Below are positions 1 to 6,307 of a DNA stretch of 11,584 bases, piece after piece (position 1 is the stretch's first letter; every line of letters starts with the position of its first letter). The notes beneath the pieces are model-generated. The model ran no database searches, was not told the origin of the DNA, and was given only the letters and a program-made list of their open reading frames with translations. The stretch covers positions 1 through 11,584 of the forward strand of contig CATOLC010000020.1 of assembly GCA_951800855.1 (NCBI GenBank), read 5' to 3'. This stretch comes from an uncultured Ruminococcus sp. (GTDB taxonomy: Bacteria > Bacillota > Clostridia > Oscillospirales > Acutalibacteraceae). Position numbers and translations under genes: made by a program.

Positions 1-27
1 ATTATTAAAAAACTAAAAAAGAAAATT

Positions 28-457
28 TTAAAAAAATATTGACAAAGGCAGAAATAGATAGAAGGCAAAAGGTGTCGAAAGGAAAAGATATAAAGAGAGA
101 TAAAGAGAATAAAAAATCATATCTAAAGATTTAGAAACAGAGTAAATTTACGAGCAAACCGGGCTAAATAACGGCGTAAAAGCCGGTTAGTATGTTCTAC
201 AGTATAGATATTCGATTTGTTTTTATATAATTGTATCCACATGTTTTACATTTATATCTTTATATTCCGGTTTTAAATCCATTTTTTGTCTTTTCTTATC
301 CTTTGCATTTTGGGATATATTATTTCCTAATTATTTCGTGATTAGTTTGCCCATTTCCCCGTCTATTTTTGCTCCAGCTATTTCCTCCAATCAACTTTAT
401 TTTATCATTACTCTGATTATCAATGTTTCCTTTACTAAAATTTTCTATAAAATCCAT
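28..457 (-). pseudogene. Decayed IS1-family-like transposase, frameshifted and internally deleted
   Basis: Reading the minus strand from a possible ATG at 457, pieces of a transposase appear in shifting frames. First comes an N-terminal segment, then a zinc-ribbon-like block with Cys codons at 305-307, 248-250 and 239-241 (pattern PKCKG...KNGF...RYKCKTCGYNY), interrupted by stop codons. A second block (about 214-146) reads YTVEHTNRLLRRYLARFARK, which resembles the C-terminal catalytic-Glu region of IS1-type transposases (cf. IERHNLNLRQHLARLGRK in InsB). After another frameshift SVSKSLDMIFYSLYLSLY follows, matching the usual 'SFSKS...' tail, with a stop at 28-30. The central region carrying the two catalytic Asp residues is missing (roughly 100 residues), and the first Cys of the zinc ribbon is Ile. 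Family assignment rests on remembered motifs, not a search. The element ends are not identified; it is certainly not functional. Confidence 0.6.
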
Positions 458-538
458 AATACAACTCGTTCGCTTTGAGCGTTTGAATATGCCCATTCAC
501 TCTAGGAGCAAACATTAAAAGTTGCTAAAAACGCTGTA

Positions 539-546
539 TTTTAGTG
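539..546. repeat. Target-site duplication, left copy (TTTTAGTG)
   Basis: This 8-bp direct repeat abuts the left terminus of the element at 547-692. The identical 8 bp recur at 693-700, directly outside the right terminus. Confidence 0.55.
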
Positions 547-692
547 GGGGAGTGCCATATGCGTTGATATAAGAAAGTTAAATATATAAAACCGGTTTTA
601 TTGAGTTGGCACTTAAAGAGGTGCTTTACGCTAAAACAGTTGCAGTATTTTTATCAATCTTTCAGTATCATATCCTCTTTTAGGGCACTCCC
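547..692. mobile_element. 146-bp MITE-like non-autonomous element
   Basis: The left end reads GGGGAGTGCC and the right end GGGCACTCCC, so the termini form an inverted repeat with a perfect 9-bp core (548-556 with 684-692). Similarity continues inward imperfectly: in both ends GATAT follows nine bases after the core, giving about 18 matches in 25 by eye. The element is flanked by identical 8-bp direct repeats TTTTAGTG (539-546 and 693-700), as left by transposition. It encodes no protein. Inside is a short hairpin, GCACTT/AGGTGC with loop AAAG (609-624). An 8-9-bp target duplication with ends starting GG fits IS1-type transposition, and a decayed IS1-like transposase lies just upstream, so an IS1-derived MITE is a reasonable inference; its parent element is not identified. 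Confidence 0.55.
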
Positions 693-700
693 TTTTAGTG
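693..700. repeat. Target-site duplication, right copy (TTTTAGTG)
   Basis: Identical to 539-546; it lies directly outside the right inverted repeat of the 547-692 element. Confidence 0.55.
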
Positions 701-707
701 TGATATA

Positions 708-736
708 TTGACAAATTTATCCGGTGTTTGCATAAT
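708..736 (+). promoter_or_regulatory. Strong sigma-A type promoter for the small ORF at 769
   Basis: A perfect -35 (TTGACA, 708-713) is separated by 17 bp from CATAAT (731-736), which matches the -10 consensus in five of six positions. Transcription would begin near 743, leaving a leader of about 26 nt with the ribosome-binding site AGAGGTG at 757-763. The promoter begins only 8 bp beyond the MITE target duplication and appears intact. Confidence 0.6.
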
Positions 737-768
737 AAATATATGAAAATTACAATAGAGGTGATTAT

Positions 769-918
769 ATGTGTCAAAAAAGAATTCCAGATAATGACCT
801 AGATAATACAACAGGGGGATTTTCAGGGGTAACTACCTGTAATGGCAATGCCATTACTCTAACCCAAAAAGAATATGATGAACTGCAAAGGGTAGTTTTA
901 TTGTTAATGGAGAATTGA
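769..918 (+). CDS. Small 49-aa protein with GG-leader-like motif, unknown function
   Basis: The ATG at 769 has a good ribosome-binding site (AGAGGTG, 5-nt spacing) and a near-consensus promoter at 708-736. The product starts MCQKRIPDNDLDNTTGGFSG and is too short for a confident family call. The stretch NDLDNTTGG resembles the '(E)LDNVTGG' double-glycine leader ends of bacteriocin/RiPP precursors, and the following residues are Cys, Gly and Thr rich (FSGVTTCNGNAITLT). However, residues 32-49 (TQKEYDELQRVVLLLMEN) look like an ordinary helix. The -1 reading frame carries on with protein-like sequence to 1067, so this ORF may be the 5' part of a frameshifted gene of about 100 codons. No modification or export genes are in the window. 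The translation signals are clear; the function is not. Confidence 0.45.
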   Translation: MCQKRIPDNDLDNTTGGFSGVTTCNGNAITLTQKEYDELQRVVLLLMEN

Positions 919-1067
919 AGAATAAAGATGTATTTAAAGCAGGTGAGTATTTAAAGAAAAAAGGGTCCGTTGGAACGATTGCACCAACAGGATGTATTCC
1001 TATGGGTGCAAAGCCCATATCTGGAAATACTGGAGATGCACCAGCAAGCATCATGATAATCAAATAA
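882..1067 (+). pseudogene. Probable frameshifted 3' part of the 769 gene
   Basis: In the frame one base back from the 769 ORF, an open stretch runs from 882 to the stop TAA at 1065-1067. It reads GSFIVNGELKNKDVFKAGEY, then KKKGSVGTIAPTGCIPMGAK, then a Gly/Asp/Ala-rich tail ending SIMIIK. There is no ATG with a ribosome-binding site at its start; a TTG near 915 is possible but poorly placed. Composition and overlap suggest it is the continuation of the upstream ORF after an indel around 885-905. No slippery heptamer for programmed -1 frameshifting is seen in the correct phase. No family is recognised. Confidence 0.4.
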
Positions 1068-1148
1068 GGTAGAAAGCCGGATCACGTTTGCGAACTTACT
1101 TATCCAGAAATAAATATGTGATAGTATATTTATATAATCAGGCAGGTA

Positions 1149-1548
1149 AAGGATGAGATTATCATCTATTTGATGTATGAATTATTGACTACAAATTACA
1201 GCGCTATTAATAAATCTGATGTTAGTGATTCCGATATTTTAAATAGGATATATGCTGGAGAATATCTGCAACTATTCGTGAAAATGATATTTTGGTAAAA
1301 AATATTATCCTAATAGTGAACTCTATAATAAAGTTTTAAATATTACCCATGAACTAATTAAAAATACAGATATAAAAATATACACTGGACAAACTTATAG
1401 CATAGAAACTATATTTACTCAATATGCTCATATAGAGGGGATTATAAATATAGGATGCAACACAATAGAAATAGGAATCGCTACACTTTTTAACGCCGCT
1501 GGTACCACACATATTAAAGCCACAGCTATTTTTAGTGTTATGGATACA
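1149..1548 (+). pseudogene. Nucleoside phosphorylase superfamily remnant, frameshifted
   Basis: Three colinear fragments in shifting frames make a plausible protein: KDEIIIYLMYELLTTNYSAI...DILNRIYAGEYLQ (to about 1271), then ATIRENDILVK (about 1269-1301), then from about 1288 a long open frame with YPNSELYNKVLNITHELIKN...IYTGQTYSIETIFTQYAHIE...CNTIEIGIATLFNAAG...HIKATAIFSVMD. The last block matches the conserved C-terminal part of phosphorylase-superfamily enzymes (uridine/purine nucleoside phosphorylase, MTA/SAH nucleosidase), where '..EMEtA.lf..A......A....VsD' carries the substrate-contacting Glu-Met-Glu and the catalytic Asp. Here EMET has become EIGI, so the key residues are partly lost. 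The frame runs without a stop into the nuclease-like remnant. The N-terminal half of a normal enzyme, including the phosphate-binding region, is not visible. Assignment is from remembered motifs. Confidence 0.5.
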
Positions 1549-1749
1549 TTTTTCGGCGTAACATTCCTTGCTTCTGAGTATAAAACCACAGATGGAGGTC
1601 GCATGGATAACATAGGAATTGACGAGAATAATTATCCATTTATTTTTGAGTGCAAACGTTCAATAAAAGATAACGCCATGAATCAGGGACTTTTTTATCT
1701 TAACTGGCCACTCGGCCATAAAGACAGTTTTAAAGTTCTAGTTATATAA
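1549..1749 (+). pseudogene. PD-(D/E)XK nuclease-like fragment (truncated)
   Basis: The open frame that begins in the phosphorylase remnant continues as FFGVTFLASEYKTTDGGRMD, then NIGIDENNYPFIFECKR, then NAMNQGLFYLNWPLGHKDSF, and stops at 1747-1749. This matches the nuclease-like domain of proteins that read 'EYkTt.gGRiDtlGiDen..PviiEyKr...e.viNQGLfYldWl..HK..F.lLV'. The GGRMD Asp and the ECK (E-x-K) motif are the expected PD-(D/E)XK catalytic residues. A full homologue has more sequence on both sides (often with a C-terminal DUF5655), which is missing here. An internal ATG exists at 1540, but there is no ribosome-binding site before it and translation of a functional protein is unlikely. The junction with the phosphorylase part lies close to 1545-1555. 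Confidence 0.55.
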
Positions 1750-1923
1750 AATATAAAAAATCTTGAGATAATCTTTTAATGCTTGGGTATGTTAACTATA
1801 ATGTGCTTACTCCAAGCTCTGATTCAGCGTCTAAATATAAAAATTTAGGTTACACTTTTAAGGAAAATTACAAAATTTTACAGAGGTTAAATATTTGCCT
1901 TATAAAAGTAAAAATTAGAAAAA
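1750..1923. other. Intergenic or decayed stretch, no gene supported
   Basis: AT-rich sequence with only short ORFs. A 65-codon ORF at 1779-1976 lacks a ribosome-binding site, runs through the terminator hairpin and into the 16S remnant, and resembles nothing. It may include decayed downstream sequence of the nuclease fragment, but no motif supports that. Confidence 0.4.
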
Positions 1924-1963
1924 GGTACATAAACCGACAAATTTGGGCTTATGTATCTTTTTT
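1924..1963 (+). terminator. Rho-independent terminator, possibly bidirectional
   Basis: GGTACATAA (1924-1932) pairs with TTATGTATC (1949-1957), 9 bp with one G-T. An inner CCGA/TTGG stem (1934-1937 with 1943-1946) closes a small loop. A T-run follows at 1958-1963, and AAAAA precedes the stem, so the structure could also work on the minus strand. It would end transcription from the pseudogene region before the 16S fragment. Confidence 0.65.
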
Positions 1964-1964
1964 A

Positions 1965-2160
1965 TTCCACACTTAGTAATAGTTTTTTACAGATGGGCTG
2001 CAAGGGTATCTAATTCTTGGCTGCTCTCCATGCTTTTGTGCCTCAGGGTCAGTTTGAGCTCAGTAGGCCACTTTCGCCACTAGGTGTTCCTTTCGGTTTC
2101 TACGCATTATACTGATACACTGGAGATTTTGCTTGCACTTACTTTCTTTTGCTATCTTTT
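1965..2160 (-). pseudogene. Degraded inverted 16S rRNA fragment
   Basis: The reverse complement of this stretch aligns without large gaps to 16S rRNA and to the intact gene in this window at about 3862-4053 (E. coli 16S numbering roughly 650-830). Diagnostic blocks are present: GTGGCGAA (cf. GTGGCGAAGGCGG), CTCAAACTGAC, CTGAGGCAC, AAAGCATGG, ATTAGATACCC and AATGCGTAGA. By eye about four fifths of positions agree over the best 135 bp. Most differences are transitions that put A/T where the intact gene has G/C, plus a few 1-bp indels, as expected for neutral decay in AT-rich DNA. Similarity fades near 2150-2165 and begins directly after the T-run of the terminator ending at 1963. It is transcribed, if at all, antisense to the intact gene. 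It cannot form a ribosomal subunit. Confidence 0.85.
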
Positions 2161-2186
2161 TTAGCTCTACCTAAATAAAATTTTAC

Positions 2187-2215
2187 TTGCTATTATTAAA
2201 AAATCATGATAAAAT
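2187..2215 (+). promoter_or_regulatory. Promoter for the ComEA-like gene
   Basis: TTGCTA (2187-2192) lies 17 bp before TAAAAT (2210-2215). The -10 is preceded by TGA, giving an extended -10 (TGnTAAAAT). Transcription would begin near 2222, about 26 nt before the start codon. Confidence 0.45.
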
Positions 2216-2247
2216 AATAATAAAAGAATTAAAATAGGAGGTTAATA

Positions 2248-3009
2248 ATGTTAAACAAAATAGGTATGAACAAAATTTGGATTGCAGTGGTGGGCTCGGT
2301 GGTTTTAATAGGTGCAGTAGGAGGTGGTCTGTTTTTATACAAAAATAAAAATATGCCCGAGGCTCCTATTTTGGAAATAGAAGAAGAAAGGTTGGAGTCC
2401 GATAATGAGCCAGAAGAAATGTTTGATGAAGAAGGGTATGAACCAGAAGAAATGTTTGATGAGGAAGAAGAGTATGAGCAAGATTTTGAAATAGATACAA
2501 ATATGAGTGAAGCAGGAAGTGCAAAAGTAAAAAATAGAAAAGAGAGTACAGATAATTCCAAAATCACAAAAAAATCTAATAATACCGGAGACAAAGAGAG
2601 AAAAGACGATGTAAATTCTAATAAAAAGTTAAGCGACAAGAAAGAAAATGATGCAAATCATAAAGGAGGGGAAAAGCAAATTAAAGAAAACGAAAGACTC
2701 AAAAATGGCGTTAAGAAAAAAGAATGTAGGAATGCAAATCTAGAAGATAATAAGAAAGAAGAAGACAAAATAAAATCAAATCAGAAAAAATTAAAAAAGG
2801 GTGAGCAGGCAGATAAAATTATTAATATAAATACGGCAAGTGCTTCTGAATTAGCAGAAAATTTGAAAGGGATAGGCGAAGCCAAAGCAGAAAAGATTGT
2901 GAGTTATAGGCAGGAAAAAGGTAAATTTTTGAGTATAGAAGAAATAAAAAATGTAAAGGGAATAGGAGACAAAATTTTTGAAGGAATAAAAGAGCGGATA
3001 GTGGTTTAA
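2248..3009 (+). CDS. comEA: ComEA-like membrane-anchored helix-hairpin-helix DNA-binding protein
   Basis: The 253-residue product begins at an ATG 6 nt after a perfect AGGAGG (2236-2241). Residues about 9-32 (IWIAVVGSVVLIGAVGGGLF) form an N-terminal membrane anchor. Residues 192-253 hold the ComEA-type helix-hairpin-helix domain: ININTASASELAENLKGIGE, then a second GIG hairpin in NVKGIGDKIFEGIKER. ComEA binds incoming double-stranded DNA outside the membrane during natural transformation. Between anchor and domain lie about 150 residues of low-complexity, highly charged sequence: first acidic with a tandem EPEEMFDEE repeat, then very Lys/Asn/Glu rich. Usual ComEA proteins have a soluble-ligand-binding (SLBB) domain in this position and are near 200 residues; none is recognisable here. 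No comEC or other competence gene is next to it, so the competence role is inferred from the domain only. It could instead be a generic DNA-tethering surface protein. Confidence 0.75.
   Translation: MLNKIGMNKIWIAVVGSVVLIGAVGGGLFLYKNKNMPEAPILEIEEERLESDNEPEEMFDEEGYEPEEMFDEEEEYEQDFEIDTNMSEAGSAKVKNRKESTDNSKITKKSNNTGDKERKDDVNSNKKLSDKKENDANHKGGEKQIKENERLKNGVKKKECRNANLEDNKKEEDKIKSNQKKLKKGEQADKIININTASASELAENLKGIGEAKAEKIVSYRQEKGKFLSIEEIKNVKGIGDKIFEGIKERIVV
2407..2475 (+). repeat. Tandem repeat in the comEA-like gene
   Basis: Two adjacent copies encode EPEEMFDEEGY and EPEEMFDEEEEY (33 and 36 nt). The nucleotide copies are nearly identical, indicating a recent in-frame duplication in the acidic linker. 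Confidence 0.75.
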
Positions 3010-3088
3010 ATAAATTGGGTAAATATAGACAAATTAGATAAAATTATTCTTTAAAAAACCATAAAAAAGCAGAAGATAAAAAAATAGG

Positions 3089-3116
3089 TTGACAGGTGGA
3101 GGGTGCATATGATAAT
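3089..3116 (+). promoter_or_regulatory. 16S rRNA promoter
   Basis: A perfect -35 TTGACA (3089-3094) is followed after 16 bp by GATAAT (3111-3116), five of six matches to the -10 consensus. The 45 bp upstream are very A/T rich with A-tracts (3045-3085), as in UP elements of rRNA promoters. Start of transcription is expected near 3123. Confidence 0.7.
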
Positions 3117-3122
3117 ATAAAA

Positions 3123-3241
3123 AAGTCGCTTGCAGGAGCGAGTGACTAAGAGACCTTGAAAATTAAACAAGAGAAAAGGGACCCGAAAAGGTAAAGAAAG
3201 AAAAAAGAAGAGCAAAAGGACAAACGATATATAAACAAACA
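3123..3241 (+). promoter_or_regulatory. rRNA leader with hairpin, boxA-like sequence and 5' processing arm
   Basis: The transcribed leader has a small hairpin, TCGCT/AGCGA (3126-3130 with 3137-3141). Next comes GACCTTGAAAATTAA (from 3152), which resembles the boxA-like antitermination sequence of clostridial rRNA leaders. The segment AAAATTAAACAAGAG (3159-3173) is perfectly complementary over 15 bp to 4791-4805 beyond the 16S 3' end. AAAAGG (3174-3179) extends the helix with CCTTTT (4783-4788) after a 2-nt bulge. This is the long-range stem cut by RNase III when 16S precursor is processed. Confidence 0.7.
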
Positions 3242-4757
<1,516 letters not shown>

Positions 4758-4782
4758 TGGAGACTTCTTCTTTTTATATTTT

Positions 4783-4806
4783 CCTTTTATCTCTTGTTTA
4801 ATTTTT
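4783..4806 (+). other. 3' arm of the 16S precursor processing stem
   Basis: CTCTTGTTTAATTTT (4791-4805) pairs perfectly with 3159-3173, and CCTTTT (4783-4788) with 3174-3179. The helix brackets the 16S gene and marks where the precursor is cut free from the tRNA-Ala and mtaB part of the transcript. Confidence 0.7.
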
Positions 4807-4863
4807 GGGGTTTTTAGTATTGGTGTGAATTTTAGAGTTGATTTTGGTTAGTTATTTTTATTT

Positions 4864-4939
4864 GGGGGTATAGCTCAGTTGGGAGAGCACCTGCTTTGCA
4901 AGCAGGGGGTCAACGGTTCGAACCCGTTTATCTCCACCA
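4864..4939 (+). tRNA. tRNA-Ala (anticodon UGC)
   Basis: The 76-nt gene folds as a perfect cloverleaf: acceptor GGGGGTA/TATCTCC, D arm with GCTC...GAGC, anticodon stem CCTGC/GCAGG with loop TTTGCAA (anticodon TGC at 4897-4899), variable GGGTC, and T arm AACGG-TTCGAAC-CCGTT. The discriminator is A and the CCA end (4937-4939) is encoded. The G3-U70 pair (4866 with 4933), the identity signal for alanyl-tRNA synthetase, is present. It lies 107 bp after the 16S gene, the position of spacer tRNAs in rRNA operons, but here the operon does not go on to 23S. Confidence 0.97.
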
Positions 4940-4960
4940 GTTTGTATTTAGGAGAACAGT

Positions 4961-6244
4961 GTGAAGTTTTGCATTATTACATTTGGATGTAAAGTTAATC
5001 AGTATGATTCAGAAGCAGTATCAGAATTATTGATAAAAGCTGGTTATGATAAAGTAGACAATATTTTTGGTGCTGATATTGTAATTTTTAATTCTTGTGC
5101 AGTTACATCAGAGAGTTTGAGAAAACTAAAAAAGTCTTTAAATTTTGTAAAGAAAAATAATATTAATGCTATACTTGTTATTATGGGATGTGTTCCTCAA
5201 GCTTTTCCTAAAGTGGAAAATGATTTTAAAGATGTTGATATTTTAATAGGAAATTCAAACAAAAATAGATTAGTTGATATTCTGCAAAATTTTATTAAAG
5301 CTCATCAAAAGATTATATCTATAAATTCTGAACGGGCTGATTTTTCTAATTTTTCTATTTCTAGGTTTTCAGAAAGGACAAGAGCATTTTTAAAAATTGA
5401 AGATGGATGCAATAGATTTTGTAGTTATTGCATAATACCGTATGCAAGAGGAGAAATTACATCTAAACCTATAGATGAGATTTTATGTGAAGTAAAAAAA
5501 TTGGGAAAAAATGGATATAAAGAAGTAACTTTTGTTGGTATAAATTTATCTTCATTTGGTATCGATATTGGATTAAAACTTTGCGATGTGGTTAAGGCAG
5601 TGAGTTCGGTTTCTGACATAAAACGTATTAGATTAGGTTCATTGGAACCTGACTTAGTAAACGAAGAACTCCTTGTTAACTTGTCTAAAAATCCTAAGTT
5701 TTGCCCTCAGTTTCACTTGGCACTTCAAAGTGGCTCTAATCGCATATTAAAATCCATGAGACGTCGATATACAAGGGAAGATTATTTAGATATAGTTAAT
5801 AAAATTAATAGATTATTTAAAAATCCTACTATTACAACGGATTTGATAGTTGGATTTCCAGGGGAAACTGAAGAAGATTTTAAAGATTCAATAAAAATGA
5901 TAAAAAAAGTGGGATTTTTAAAAGCCCATGTTTTTCCTTACTCGGTTCGCAGTGGGACATTAGCTGCGGATATGCCATATCAAATACCTAAAGATTTAAA
6001 AATATTAAGAGTGAAACAGGCTATAGCCGAGTCTCAAAAGCAAACTAAAAATGTGTTAACTGGATTTTTAGGTAAATGTTTTCCGGTTCTTTATGAAAGT
6101 TCTCAAAATGATATTTATTATGAAGGATATACCCCTAACTATATTTTAGTTAAGGTGAAAAGTGATAAAGACATTAGGGGAGAAATTATTGATACTTATA
6201 TAGATAGCTGTGAAGACGGATACTGTATAGGACACTTATCTTAA
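4961..6244 (+). CDS. mtaB: tRNA (t6A37) methylthiotransferase MtaB
   Basis: MtaB is a radical-SAM enzyme that adds a methylthio group to N6-threonylcarbamoyladenosine at position 37 of tRNAs reading ANN codons, giving ms2t6A. The 427-residue length is typical. The N-terminal UPF0004 domain starts MKFCIITFGCKVNQYDSEA and holds cluster cysteines C10, C46 and C77. The radical-SAM motif DGCNRFCSYCIIPYARG gives C150, C154 and C157. Later signatures are LALQSGSNRILKSMRRRYTR, TTDLIVGFPGETEEDF and the 'HVFPYSVRSGT' block. The C-terminal segment from about 370 fits the TRAM RNA-binding domain. Start is GTG at 4961 behind AGGAG (4950-4954, 6-nt spacing). Only 21 bp separate it from tRNA-Ala and no convincing promoter lies between 16S and the gene, so it is probably read from the rRNA promoter. 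tRNA-Ala itself is not an expected substrate. Confidence 0.93.
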   Translation: MKFCIITFGCKVNQYDSEAVSELLIKAGYDKVDNIFGADIVIFNSCAVTSESLRKLKKSLNFVKKNNINAILVIMGCVPQAFPKVENDFKDVDILIGNSNKNRLVDILQNFIKAHQKIISINSERADFSNFSISRFSERTRAFLKIEDGCNRFCSYCIIPYARGEITSKPIDEILCEVKKLGKNGYKEVTFVGINLSSFGIDIGLKLCDVVKAVSSVSDIKRIRLGSLEPDLVNEELLVNLSKNPKFCPQFHLALQSGSNRILKSMRRRYTREDYLDIVNKINRLFKNPTITTDLIVGFPGETEEDFKDSIKMIKKVGFLKAHVFPYSVRSGTLAADMPYQIPKDLKILRVKQAIAESQKQTKNVLTGFLGKCFPVLYESSQNDIYYEGYTPNYILVKVKSDKDIRGEIIDTYIDSCEDGYCIGHLS

Positions 6245-6259
6245 TATGTGTAGAAAAAG

Positions 6260-6289
6260 TGATATAATAAATTAATAAAACTTATTAAT
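6260..6289 (+). promoter_or_regulatory. Extended -10 promoter and small palindrome before the 6308 gene
   Basis: TGATATAAT (6260-6268) is an extended -10 with a perfect TATAAT; the -35 region is weak. Immediately downstream is an 8-bp perfect inverted repeat ATTAATAA/TTATTAAT with a 3-nt loop (6271-6289). This lies at the expected start of the transcript and could be an operator or a 5' stabilising hairpin. No T-run follows it, so it is not a terminator for mtaB. Confidence 0.45.
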
Positions 6290-6307
6290 GATATGGAGTT
6301 GACAAGA

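Noticed and set aside
39..60. TTGACA at 39-44 as a promoter
   Set aside because: No -10 hexamer lies at 16-18 bp; the sequence is the antisense of the IS1-like remnant's C-terminal codons.
157..188. AACCGG...CCGGTT inverted repeat as an RNA hairpin or attachment site
   Set aside because: It falls inside the conserved Arg-rich coding block of the transposase remnant on the minus strand and has no T-run; the coding explanation suffices.
885..905. Programmed -1 ribosomal frameshift joining the 769 ORF to the 882-1067 frame
   Set aside because: No X-XXY-YYZ slippery heptamer in the zero frame and no obvious stimulatory structure; an indel is simpler.
854..1063. 69-codon minus-strand ORF
   Set aside because: No ribosome-binding site; it is the shadow of the better supported plus-strand reading at 882-1067.
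1428..1613. 61-codon minus-strand ORF
   Set aside because: Shadow of the phosphorylase/nuclease remnant, which has recognisable motifs on the plus strand.
1779..1976. 65-codon plus-strand ORF
   Set aside because: Lacks a ribosome-binding site, crosses an intrinsic terminator and enters the 16S fragment; no recognisable motif.
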